In this document: positions 25,352 to 33,300 of the stretch, piece by piece | How positions within the stretch are numbered: the stretch's first letter is position 1 | Layout: each line of letters begins with the position of its first letter | Assembly (NCBI RefSeq): GCF_014646895.1 | Contig: NZ_BMOD01000037.1 | Location: 1-36,664 of the forward strand | From: Deinococcus roseus | GTDB lineage: Bacteria > Deinococcota > Deinococci > Deinococcales > Deinococcaceae | Direction: 5' to 3' | Length of the DNA stretch: 36,664 nt | Made by a program: the position numbers and the translations under genes | The notes under the pieces: generated by a model | What the model saw: the letters and a program-made list of their open reading frames with translations, nothing else | Told to the model about the DNA's origin: nothing | Database searches by the model: none

Positions 25352-25377
25352 TACAATCTTGACTGTACACGTGTTCA
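25352..25377 (+). promoter_or_regulatory. Promoter with LacI-type operator upstream of the first lacI gene
   Basis: A -10 element TACAAT (25352-25357) is followed by the near-palindrome TGTACACGTGTTCA (25364-25377, one mismatch between arms) over the probable start of transcription. A repressor bound there would block initiation, so autoregulation is likely. The -35 is weak. Confidence 0.65.
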
Positions 25378-25425
25378 CCTGTTGCAGCAGAACCAGATCC
25401 AGAAAGGCAAGAGAAAGGCAACGCC

Positions 25426-26439
25426 ATGGCTCAATTCATCACCGTCAAAGACGTCGCCCGTGAGGCTGGAGTGTCCACCGCCACCATTTCTCGCGTGCTC
25501 AACAACACCGGACCTGTGGCCCAGGAAACCCGTGAACGCATTGAAGCGGCCATCGAGAAGCTGAACTACCAGCCCAACGTGGTGGCCCAGGAACTGGTGC
25601 GGGGGCGCTCCTCGGTGATTGGCATCCTCACACAGCACAGCACCGCTCCGTTTTATGGGGACATCCTCAACGGCATCACCGATGGTCTGCAGAACACCAC
25701 CTACCAGCCGCTCTTTGCCCACGGTTTCTGGTCCACCGAGAAGGAAAGGGCCGCCCTGCAGGTGCTGATCTCCAGAAGGGTGGACGCCCTGATTGTGGTG
25801 TCTGGAGATGTGCCAGACGAAGATTTGATCCGGCTCTCCGAGAAATTGCCGCTGGTGGTGGTGGCCCGTGAAGTGCCCGGTCTGGAAAAACGTTGCCTGC
25901 ATGTGGACAACGTGCGGGGTGGGTATCTCGCCACCAGACACCTGCTGGACCTGGGGCACCGCAAGATCGTGCACATCACCGGGTACCAGCTTTCCCCGCA
26001 CCAGTTTGATGCCAGGGACCGCCTGCAGGGATACCGCCAGGCCATGCAGGAAGCGGGCATCGAAGTGCAACCCGAATGGGTGGTGGAGGGAAATTTCACC
26101 GAGGAATCCGGGGTTCAGGCTGTGGACAGGCTGATCCAGCAGGAGGTGCAGTTCACTGCGGTGTTTGCGGGGAACGACCAGATGGCCTTTGGTGCCCGTC
26201 TGGCCCTCCACCAGCATGGCCTGATGGTGCCTGAAGCTGTTTCGGTGGTGGGTTATGACGATCTGACGGTGTCCCGTTATGCCGTTCCGCCCCTGACCAC
26301 GGTGAGACAGCCTGCCCACAAGATGGGCGTCACAGCAGCGAAACTCACCCTCAGTTTGCTGGGCAAGTCGCGCTTTGTGATGCCAGTGTTCTCCAATGAA
26401 CTGGTGGTGCGCAAATCCACCCGCAAATTGCAGCGCTGA
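25426..26439 (+). CDS. LacI-family transcriptional repressor (module 1)
   Basis: A 337-residue LacI/GalR protein. The N-terminal helix-turn-helix is ITVKDVAREAGVSTATISRV (5-24), followed by the hinge helix NVVAQELVRGRS. The rest is a periplasmic-binding-protein-like sugar domain: SVIGILTQHSTAPFYGDILN, RRVDALIVVSGDVPDEDLIR, RHLLDLGHRKIVHITG, VFAGNDQMAFGARLAL, VSVVGYDDLTVSRYAVPPLT. A strong operator lies at its own promoter and a related one before the GH30 gene 300 bases downstream, so it probably represses both until a glucan-derived sugar binds. A terminator follows the gene, so the GH30 gene has its own promoter. Full length, no oddities. Confidence 0.95.
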   Translation: MAQFITVKDVAREAGVSTATISRVLNNTGPVAQETRERIEAAIEKLNYQPNVVAQELVRGRSSVIGILTQHSTAPFYGDILNGITDGLQNTTYQPLFAHGFWSTEKERAALQVLISRRVDALIVVSGDVPDEDLIRLSEKLPLVVVAREVPGLEKRCLHVDNVRGGYLATRHLLDLGHRKIVHITGYQLSPHQFDARDRLQGYRQAMQEAGIEVQPEWVVEGNFTEESGVQAVDRLIQQEVQFTAVFAGNDQMAFGARLALHQHGLMVPEAVSVVGYDDLTVSRYAVPPLTTVRQPAHKMGVTAAKLTLSLLGKSRFVMPVFSNELVVRKSTRKLQR

Positions 26440-26459
26440 CAGCAGAACGTGTGCAAAGA

Positions 26460-26483
26460 GGGCCAGCCATGCTGGTCTTTTTT
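26460..26483 (+). terminator. Rho-independent terminator after lacI (module 1)
   Basis: GGCCAGC-CAT-GCTGGTC stem-loop directly followed by six T residues, 20 bases after the lacI stop. Confidence 0.8.
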
Positions 26484-26667
26484 GTTGCAGGCTTTTCAGG
26501 TGAAGCTGCAGTTTCAGTTCTGGAAAACGTGACCATCACCTGAACCCAAAAACCACCACCCAGAAAAGGTTTGTTTCTGGACCTTTTGGTGACTTCCAAT
26601 ATGGTTCATCTGGAGATGTCTTGAGGGAAACAGAAATTTTTGCTTTTTGGACGGGAATGGTGCCTTG

Positions 26668-26689
26668 TATAAATGTGTACACGTTACCA
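26668..26689 (+). promoter_or_regulatory. -10 element and operator of the GH30 gene (module 1)
   Basis: TATAAA (26668-26673) is followed by TGTACACGTTACCA (26676-26689). This shares the TGTACACGT half with the operator at 25364-25377 and deviates in the other arm. A TTGGAC -35 is possible 15 bases upstream. Position over the start region suggests repression. Confidence 0.6.
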
Positions 26690-26741
26690 TTCGGAAAATC
26701 CACAATAATGACCGTACAAACCTCATTCCCAAGGAGCCCCC

Positions 26742-28634
26742 ATGACTTTCAGACACACTGCTCTGCTCATGATCAGCTGTTCCCTCATCACGTCCTGTGC
26801 TGCTGTTGCTGTGCCCAATCCCACTGTGCCCACACCCAGAGCTGGACCGGTGCAGGAATGGCTGACCACCCCGGACCAGAGCAAACTGCTCTCTGCAGAA
26901 AGTGCGCTCAGTTTTGCCCAGGACGGTGGGGAAATGTATCCCACCATCACCGTGGATGAAGGGCGCACCTACCAGCAAATGGAAGGGGTGGGGGCAGCCT
27001 TCACCGACTCCAGCACCTGGCTGTTGCAGAAAAAACTCAGTGCAGCGCAGCGCAAAGCCGCACTGGAAATGCTCTTTGATGCCGAGAAAGGCATCGGTCT
27101 GGATTACACCCGCATCCCTATGGGCGGCACCGATCTGGCCCTCAGCCACTACAGCTACGATGACCTGCCCGCAGGTGAAACCGACCCAGAGCTGAAAAAA
27201 TTCAGCATTGCGCACGATGAGGAATACATCATTCCAGTCATCAAAGAAGCGCAGGCCATCAACAAAAACCTCAAGTTCATGGCTTCCCCCTGGAGCCCTC
27301 CCGGCTGGATGAAAACCACGGGAAGCATGATCAAGGGCAGCCTCAGGCCAGAGTTTTACGGTGCGTTCTCCAATTACTTTGTGAAGTTCATTCAGGCTTA
27401 CGGGCAACATGGCATTGCCATTGATGCCATCACCCTGCAGAACGAACCCCAGCTGGAACCCGACAATTACCCCGGCATGAGGATCAGTGCCCAGGAGAAA
27501 GTGCAGATCATCCGGGACCACCTCGGGCCGCTCTTTGAGCAGCAGAAAATCAACAGCAAAATCCTGGCCTGGGATTTCAACTGGGACAACTACGATTATG
27601 CCAACCAGGTCCTGAGCGATCCTGGAGCCCGCAAATACATCGCTGGAACGGCCTGGCACTGCTATGGTGGAGACAAATCCGCCATGACCCAGACCCACGA
27701 CAGCCACCCCGACAAGGGCATTTACTTCACAGAATGCTCCGGGGGCACCTGGCGTCCCGGTTTTGCAGAGAACATCAAATGGGTGGCCAGCAACCTGATC
27801 ATCGGGGCACCGCGCAACTGGGCCAAAACCGTGGTGATGTGGGGCCTGGCCCTTGATCCCAACGGCAACCCCCACGCTGGCGGATGCGGGACCTGTGCAG
27901 GCCTGATTTCCATTGACCAGACCACTGGAGAGGTGAAGCCCTACGTGGATTACTACGTGTTTGGGCATTATGGCAAGGCGGTGCGTCCAGGTGCGGTGCG
28001 GATTGATTCTGCCACCTACAACCTGCCGGTGCCCTCGGAGCTGGAAAGCGTGGCCTTCAAAAACCCCGACGGCAGCAAGGTGCTGATCGTGCTGAATGCC
28101 AGCAGCGACGCCCAGCTGTTCAAAGTCAAAGAGCACAACTCCAGCTTTTACGCCACCCTCCCTGCAGGTTCACTGGCCACCTTCAAATGGAGCGGATCTG
28201 GCAGCGACAATCCTGTCCCCACCCCTCCCACAGCGCCGCCCAGAAACGCCTATAAACGCATTGAGGCCGAGAATTACAGCAGCATGAAAGGGGTGCAGAA
28301 AGAAGGCTGCACAGACGAAGGACTGGGCCAGGACATTGGCTGGATCGACAGTGGGGATCATCTGGTGTTCGATCAGGTGGACTTCCAGGACGGCAGTGCC
28401 AAAACCGTGAGCGTGCGGGTGGCCAGTGCCAACCAGGGAGGCACGATCGAATTCCGGGAGGGCAGTCTGGATGGTCCCGTGATTGCTACAGCAGAAGTGC
28501 CTGGCACGGGAGGCTGGCAGAACTGGCAAACCGTCACTGTTCCTGCCAAAGTCAGCAAAGGTGTCCAGAAACTCTATGTGGTGTTCCCACAGAGCACCGC
28601 TTTCAATGTGAACTGGTTCCAGTTCGGGAAATGA
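26742..28634 (+). CDS. GH30-family beta-glycosidase lipoprotein with C-terminal CBM6 (module 1)
   Basis: A 630-residue exported glycosidase. A lipoprotein signal peptide ends at LITSC (Cys19), anchoring it to the outer side of a membrane. The (beta/alpha)8 GH30 domain (about 45-490) has acid/base Glu235 in LQNEPQ and nucleophile Glu331 in YFTECSGG, with WHCYGGD just before it. Other blocks are EGVGAAFTDSS, MASPWSPPGWMKTTGS and GGCGTCAGLISI. After a Pro/Thr linker, a CBM6-type module (505-630: YKRIEAENYSSMKGV...GGWQNWQTVTV...NVNWFQF) probably holds the glucan. The subfamily pattern suggests beta-1,6-glucanase or glucosylceramidase-like action on a beta-glucan; the exact substrate is inferred. 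GGAG precedes the ATG. It is a close paralogue of the gene at 31045-32928. Confidence 0.93.
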   Translation: MTFRHTALLMISCSLITSCAAVAVPNPTVPTPRAGPVQEWLTTPDQSKLLSAESALSFAQDGGEMYPTITVDEGRTYQQMEGVGAAFTDSSTWLLQKKLSAAQRKAALEMLFDAEKGIGLDYTRIPMGGTDLALSHYSYDDLPAGETDPELKKFSIAHDEEYIIPVIKEAQAINKNLKFMASPWSPPGWMKTTGSMIKGSLRPEFYGAFSNYFVKFIQAYGQHGIAIDAITLQNEPQLEPDNYPGMRISAQEKVQIIRDHLGPLFEQQKINSKILAWDFNWDNYDYANQVLSDPGARKYIAGTAWHCYGGDKSAMTQTHDSHPDKGIYFTECSGGTWRPGFAENIKWVASNLIIGAPRNWAKTVVMWGLALDPNGNPHAGGCGTCAGLISIDQTTGEVKPYVDYYVFGHYGKAVRPGAVRIDSATYNLPVPSELESVAFKNPDGSKVLIVLNASSDAQLFKVKEHNSSFYATLPAGSLATFKWSGSGSDNPVPTPPTAPPRNAYKRIEAENYSSMKGVQKEGCTDEGLGQDIGWIDSGDHLVFDQVDFQDGSAKTVSVRVASANQGGTIEFREGSLDGPVIATAEVPGTGGWQNWQTVTVPAKVSKGVQKLYVVFPQSTAFNVNWFQFGK

Positions 28635-28650
28635 GCTTGCAGGCCCACCA

Positions 28651-28679
28651 GACAGAGGGGAATTCTCCTCTGTCTTTTT
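28651..28679 (+). terminator. Rho-independent terminator after GH30 (module 1)
   Basis: GACAGAGGGGAATTCTCCTC forms the stem with the following TGTC (eight perfect pairs plus GA-TC closing), followed by TTTTT. It separates the GH30 gene from the cyclase gene. Confidence 0.88.
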
Positions 28680-28767
28680 GTGATCTGCTGCATGGTCCCT
28701 GAACAAAACCTGTAAGGGTTCACCCGATACACTGTGAGGCAAGTTGTTTTTTGCCCCGAGGTGTTTC

Positions 28768-30972
28768 ATGGATCCTCCCAGAAGTGTGGCCGTCTTGACC
28801 AATGAACTCCACCCCTACCAGAAGGCCGTGCTGGCAGGCATCCGCAACGTGCTGGACCACCACGGAATCACCACCACGGTGTATCTTCATCAGGACCTGC
28901 ACGAACCGGAGTACCCGGCAGCGCGGGATTTTCAGGCCCTGATCCATCCTGACCAGCATCTGGCGGTGATTGCCATGACCGTGGTGATCGGAGCGCATGC
29001 CAGCGATGAACAGTTGCACCTCTTGCTGAATCCTTTCCGGCACCTTCCCCGTGCGGGTCTGGGTCGCGTTCTGGAAGGCATTCCCACCGTGATGGTGGAC
29101 AACCGCAGTGGCATGCGGCAAATGATGGAGCACCTGATCGTCCAGCAGGAGAAGAAACGGCTGGTTTTTGTGCGGGGCATTGTGGGCAATGCAGATTCAG
29201 AAGTGCGGGAAGAGGTGTTTTGCAGCAGCCTGCAGGAACATGGGCTTGAAGTGCAGGAAGACTTCGTGCTGGATGGAGGGTTCTCTTTTCAGGCCACCTG
29301 TGATGCCCTGCAGGAGTTGTTGCAGCAGCGCAGGGATTTTGATGCTGTGGTGTGTGCCAACGATGAAATGGCCGCAGCCACCATCGGGGTGCTGACCCAG
29401 CACGGGATTCAGGTGCCGCAGGATGTCGCGGTGGTGGGCTTCGATGACAGCGAGCATTTCCGGGGCCTCACCCCGGCCCTGACCACCGTCCGGCAGCCCT
29501 TCGTGGAGCAGGGAGAAGCCCTGGCCCGGCTGGTGCTGGACCAGCTGAAGGGTCAGCAGGTGCAGGACATCTTCTGGGTGCCCACCGAACTGGTGGTGCG
29601 GGAATCCTGCGGGCACATCCCCTCCCAGAATGCCGCGTTGCAACAGGTGGACCCGCAACTGCAATCCCATCTGCAGCCCTTGCAAATGGTCTTGACCGAA
29701 GCCCTCCGTTCTGGAAACCCTCTGGGCGGTTTGCAACACTGGAAGCAACTTCTGCAGCACCAGAGCCACCTGGATGAGGAAGCAGAGAAGTGGGAACACC
29801 TGCTGGCCCTGGCTTTTGAACAGGTGGTGCGTGCCCATCCAGACGTGCCTGCCTTGCCTGCCCTGCACAGCTACCAGCAATTGCAGCAGGTGCTGAGTGG
29901 AGCGGTGCACAATGCCATTGGCATCCAGCGCAACCACACGGTGCGCAGTGTGGCCTCACAGCCCCGGCTGTTCTCGGCCCATGGGCTTGCAGAATTCAAG
30001 CAGGAACTCGGCTGGTACCTCAGCAACAACGGGGTGGGTCATCTGGTGGTGCTGCTGGACCCCGAGGAGGAAGGGGCTGTCCCCATGGCCCGGCTTTTGC
30101 TGCTGGACGGCATGGGTGTTCCGGAAATGGAAGAACAGTTTCCCCTGCTGTCCTTGCTGCCAGAGGATGGCATGCAGTTCGTGGTGGAACAGCATGCTGT
30201 GGTGGTTCCCCTGCTCACAGAGCAGCGCATGCTGGGCTACTGGATGTACAGACCCGTGGAAAGCATCCACTTTCATGATGTGGCCCTGGGCAGAACGGTG
30301 CTGCAAGCAGTGGAGCAATTTGAGCAGGCCCAGAAATTGCACAACTACTCCACCAGATTGGAAGAACTGGTGGATGAACGCACCCACCAGTTGCGCGAAG
30401 AAATCCAGGAAAGGGTCTGGGCAGAGCAGGCCCTGCAGCGGGCCAACGAGGAATTGCAGCGCCACGCTTCGCTGGACGGCCTCACCGGGATTTACAACCG
30501 CGGGGCCTTCAACGACCACCTGGAGAAACTGTGGGCCAACCACCAGCGCAGCGGGCAACCCATCGGCATGATTCTGTGCGATGTGGATTTCTTCAAGAAA
30601 TACAACGACCGCTACGGCCACCTGGAAGGAGACCGCTGCCTGAAACAGGTGGCAGAGGCCCTGTCCCGCAGCGTCCGGCGTGGAGACATCGTGGCCCGTT
30701 ACGGTGGTGAAGAGTTTGCTGTGATTCTGCCCGGCACCGACCTGAAAGGGGCCTTGCTGGTGGCCGAGCGCATCATGCAGGAGATGTTTGAACTGCAGAT
30801 CCCCCACCTGGATTCCAGCATCCGTTCTTACGTGACCCTCAGCATGGGGGTGAGCAGCCTGATCCCGGACGCTGGGTCCAGTCAGGCCCTGATCTTGCAG
30901 GCAGACCAGCAGCTTTACCAGGCCAAGAACCAGGGCCGGGGCAGGGTGCGCTGGCAGGAGGTTTCGGGGTGA
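28768..30972 (+). CDS. Diguanylate cyclase with LacI-type sugar-binding sensor domain
   Basis: A 734-residue fusion. Residues 1-285 form a LacI-type periplasmic-binding fold without the DNA-binding helix-turn-helix: SVAVLTNELHPYQKAVLAGI, VVCANDEMAAATIGVL, VAVVGFDDSEHF, LTTVRQPF, ELVVRES. A middle region of about 230 residues is unassigned (perhaps GAF-like). A coiled coil (ELVDERTHQLREEIQERVWA) leads to a GGDEF domain: LDGLTGIYNRGAF, DVDFFKKYNDRYGH, catalytic GGEEF (646-650) and the RRGD inhibitory site (637-640). No signal peptide or transmembrane helix, so it senses a cytoplasmic sugar and makes c-di-GMP. The ATG at 28768 has GAGG in front; an earlier TTG is less likely. It lies between two GH30 modules, suggesting the same ligand class as the repressors. 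Confidence 0.92.
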   Translation: MDPPRSVAVLTNELHPYQKAVLAGIRNVLDHHGITTTVYLHQDLHEPEYPAARDFQALIHPDQHLAVIAMTVVIGAHASDEQLHLLLNPFRHLPRAGLGRVLEGIPTVMVDNRSGMRQMMEHLIVQQEKKRLVFVRGIVGNADSEVREEVFCSSLQEHGLEVQEDFVLDGGFSFQATCDALQELLQQRRDFDAVVCANDEMAAATIGVLTQHGIQVPQDVAVVGFDDSEHFRGLTPALTTVRQPFVEQGEALARLVLDQLKGQQVQDIFWVPTELVVRESCGHIPSQNAALQQVDPQLQSHLQPLQMVLTEALRSGNPLGGLQHWKQLLQHQSHLDEEAEKWEHLLALAFEQVVRAHPDVPALPALHSYQQLQQVLSGAVHNAIGIQRNHTVRSVASQPRLFSAHGLAEFKQELGWYLSNNGVGHLVVLLDPEEEGAVPMARLLLLDGMGVPEMEEQFPLLSLLPEDGMQFVVEQHAVVVPLLTEQRMLGYWMYRPVESIHFHDVALGRTVLQAVEQFEQAQKLHNYSTRLEELVDERTHQLREEIQERVWAEQALQRANEELQRHASLDGLTGIYNRGAFNDHLEKLWANHQRSGQPIGMILCDVDFFKKYNDRYGHLEGDRCLKQVAEALSRSVRRGDIVARYGGEEFAVILPGTDLKGALLVAERIMQEMFELQIPHLDSSIRSYVTLSMGVSSLIPDAGSSQALILQADQQLYQAKNQGRGRVRWQEVSG

Positions 30973-30982
30973 TCCAGAAAAG

Positions 30983-31010
30983 CAGAGGAGGCTGCAAAAG
31001 CCCTCCTCTG
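30983..31010. terminator. Bidirectional terminator between the cyclase and GH30 (module 2)
   Basis: CAGAGGAGG and CCTCCTCTG pair across a GCAAAAGC-type loop. On the minus strand the hairpin is followed by CTTTTCT. It serves the converging cyclase and GH30 genes. Two copies of TCTGGGTCTG follow at 31011-31030. Confidence 0.7.
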
Positions 31011-31044
31011 TCTGGGTCTGTCTGGGTCTGTCTGAGATGGGGTC

Positions 31045-32928
31045 TTACTTGCTGAACTGGAACCAGTTGATGTTGATGCCTTCGGCTTTCTTGAACACCA
31101 CGTAAATTTTCTTCACACCAGCAGGTGCAGTGGCAGGAACGGTGACGGTCTGCCAGTTCTGCCAGCCTCCCGTGTTGACCACCTGAGCGGTGGCAATCAC
31201 TGGACCATCCACGCTGTCGGTGTGCACCTCGATGGTTCCACCGTTCCAGCCGCTGGCCACCCGGAACTGGGCGGAGGTGGCTCCACTGGCCCCGAAGTCG
31301 ATGCGGTCAAAGACCAGAAAATCGCCATCGTCGGTGTGCCCCACATCCAGTCCTGCCCCTTCGTCTGAGCAGGCTTCGGTTTCGATGCCCTTCATGCTGC
31401 TGAACCCTTCGGCTTCAACGCGTTTGAAAGCGTCTTTGGCAGGGGCGGGTGGGGGAGGGGTGTCGCTGTCCTCTCCGGTCCATTTGAAGGTGGCAACGGC
31501 TCCAGCAGGCAAAGTGGTGTAGAAAGAAGCCCCGTGGTCTTTCACTTTAAAAGTCAGGCTGTCGCTGGTGTTGTTGAGGGCGATCAGCGCTTTGCTGCCA
31601 TCCGGGTTCTGGAAGGCCACCGACTGCAGCCCACTGGAGGGGGTGTTGTAGGTGTTGGAGTCGATGCGGTAAGCGCCAGGTCGTACGGCTTTGCCGTAAT
31701 GGCCCAGCACGTAATACTCGACGTTTTTCTCGATTTGCTGGTTGTCCGAGCGGATGGTCACCACGCCACGGCAGTTGTCACAGCCGCCAGTGTGGGGTGC
31801 GCCTTTCTCGTCCAGTGCAAGGTTCCACAGCAGCACGGTTTTGGCCCAGTTGCGGGGTGCGCCAATCAGGAGGTTGGTGGCGTTCCATTTCAGGTTGTCC
31901 CCGAAGTTGTTGGCCCAGTACCCCCCAGAGCACTCCGTGAAGTAGATGCTCTTGCCCGGGAAGGTGTCGTGCACCTGGCTCTGGGCGGCCACATCCCCAC
32001 CGTAACAGTGGAAGGCAACGCCATCCAGCGCTTTTCGGGCTGCAGCATCATTGAGCAGGTCCACCGGGTAGTTCCACTGGTCCCAGTTGTGGTCCCAGCC
32101 CAGAATTTTGGTGGCAAGCCCGGCATTCCTGAGGGCAGGAAAGAGGTTCTGGCTGACGAATTTTGCCTGAGCAGCAGCATCCATGCGCATGCCAGGGTAG
32201 TTGTCAGGCTCATAGTGGGGTTCGTTCTGGGGGGTGACAGCGTCGAACTTGATGCCTGCCTGCTGGTAAGCCTGAATGAATTTCACGAAGTAATGGGCAT
32301 AGCTGCCGTAAAATTCCTCTTTCAGACTCCCTTTGATCAGGCTGTCGGTGGTTTTCATCCAGCCCGGAGCACTCCAGGGGGAGGCCATGATCTTCAGGTC
32401 CTTGTTGATGCTCAGGGTGCTCTTGATCACCGGAATGATGTATTCCTGATCGTGGGCAATGCTGAATTTTTTCAGCTCCGGGTCGGTCTGTCCTTTGTCC
32501 AGGTCATTGAAAGAGTAATGCTTGAGGGAAAAATCACTGGCCCCGATGGGGAGACGCATGTAATCAAAACCGGCCCCGGTCTGGTGGTCAAACAGATCTT
32601 TCAGCAGTTTCTGCTGGTCTGCTGCAGGCAGTTTGGAGATCAGGTAAGCGCTGGAATCGGTGAAAGCAGCCCCCACCCCTTCCATTTGCTGGTAGGTGTG
32701 GCTGGAGTCCACGGTGATGGTGGGGAAAGTCTCGCCTCCGTCCCGACTGAAATGCAGTTCGGGTTCGCTGCTGAGCAGTTTGCTCTGGTCCCCGGTGGTC
32801 AGCCACATCTTGACGGCACTGGCCCTGGGAATTTCTGGAACCACGGGGGGAACGGTGGTCTGGGTGCAGCTGCTGAGGGTCAGGGAGAGGGTGAGGACGG
32901 CCAGGGCGCTTTTCAGTGGGTTGAGCAT
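31045..32928 (-). CDS. GH30-family beta-glycosidase lipoprotein with C-terminal CBM6 (module 2)
   Basis: A 627-residue paralogue of the 26742-28634 protein, colinear along its whole length and identical over long blocks (TDPELKKFSIAHD, NEPHYEPDNYPGMR against NEPQLEPDNYPGMR, IYFTECSGG). The lipobox is TLSSC (Cys21); acid/base Glu236 and nucleophile Glu332 are in place. WNLALDEKGAPHTGGCDNCR is closer to the typical GH30 beta-1,6-glucanase pattern than its sister. A CBM6-type module ends the protein (FKRVEAEGFSSMKG... to INWFQFSK). The ATG at 32928 has AGGAG seven bases upstream and starts the signal peptide. The longer open frame (49 residues more) has no signal and is rejected. It probably cuts a beta-glucan at the cell surface. 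Confidence 0.93.
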   Translation of the reverse strand: MLNPLKSALAVLTLSLTLSSCTQTTVPPVVPEIPRASAVKMWLTTGDQSKLLSSEPELHFSRDGGETFPTITVDSSHTYQQMEGVGAAFTDSSAYLISKLPAADQQKLLKDLFDHQTGAGFDYMRLPIGASDFSLKHYSFNDLDKGQTDPELKKFSIAHDQEYIIPVIKSTLSINKDLKIMASPWSAPGWMKTTDSLIKGSLKEEFYGSYAHYFVKFIQAYQQAGIKFDAVTPQNEPHYEPDNYPGMRMDAAAQAKFVSQNLFPALRNAGLATKILGWDHNWDQWNYPVDLLNDAAARKALDGVAFHCYGGDVAAQSQVHDTFPGKSIYFTECSGGYWANNFGDNLKWNATNLLIGAPRNWAKTVLLWNLALDEKGAPHTGGCDNCRGVVTIRSDNQQIEKNVEYYVLGHYGKAVRPGAYRIDSNTYNTPSSGLQSVAFQNPDGSKALIALNNTSDSLTFKVKDHGASFYTTLPAGAVATFKWTGEDSDTPPPPAPAKDAFKRVEAEGFSSMKGIETEACSDEGAGLDVGHTDDGDFLVFDRIDFGASGATSAQFRVASGWNGGTIEVHTDSVDGPVIATAQVVNTGGWQNWQTVTVPATAPAGVKKIYVVFKKAEGININWFQFSK

Positions 32929-33119
32929 GGGAATCTCCTGAGGCAGAAATGCATCTGGTAAGGCATGAAGGTACAGCCCAGACGCGAGGTTTGGGGGCAA
33001 CAAAAGCACAATGGGATGAGGTCCCTGAAGAAGGGTTTGAAGGTTTGCTTGGAGGTGTACAGTGCAGGAAAACACTGCCCCGGTGGGGTCATGGGTGTTT
33101 TGTGAGGTGCTTCAATCAA

Positions 33120-33148
33120 AAAGTACAGGGTTTGGGCGGCAGTGTCAA
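33120..33148 (-). promoter_or_regulatory. Promoter of GH30 (module 2)
   Basis: On the minus strand TTGACA (33143-33148) and TACTTT (33120-33125) are 17 bases apart. This implies an untranslated leader of about 185 bases before the GH30 ATG. The region 32929-33268 has no other gene. Confidence 0.65.
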
Positions 33149-33268
33149 GACGGTGCAGAGCACGATGGTGCTGAAAGTGGGCATTTGCAGAAACCCTCGG
33201 GAGAATTTTTGCAGGTCTGGACGGGGTTTTTTCAATTCTAGATTTTAAGCCGGACTTGCAGAAACAAA

Positions 33269-33282
33269 TGTATGCGCCTACA
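33269..33282. promoter_or_regulatory. LacI-type operator upstream of GH30 (module 2)
   Basis: TGTATGCGCCTACA is a near-palindrome (TGTA-n-GCG-nn-TACA), matching the sites at 34481, 36162 and 36391. It lies about 120 bases upstream of the best GH30 promoter and 19 bases before the end of the lacI gene, so it may work by looping or through a second promoter. Confidence 0.65.
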
Positions 33283-33300
33283 TTTATGGGGCAAATCGGC

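Noticed and set aside
26514..28136. 540-residue minus-strand open frame
   Set aside because: Antisense shadow of the GH30 gene; a matching shadow occurs opposite the second GH30 gene (31534-32961), which only reflects paralogy.
31011..31035. Short TCTGGGTCTG repeats as a possible CRISPR-like array
   Set aside because: Only two 10-base units without spacers; no repeat-spacer pattern exists anywhere in the window.
32929..33075. 49-residue extension of the second GH30 protein
   Set aside because: The lipoprotein signal begins at 32928 with its own ribosome-binding site; the extension has no homology to the sister protein.
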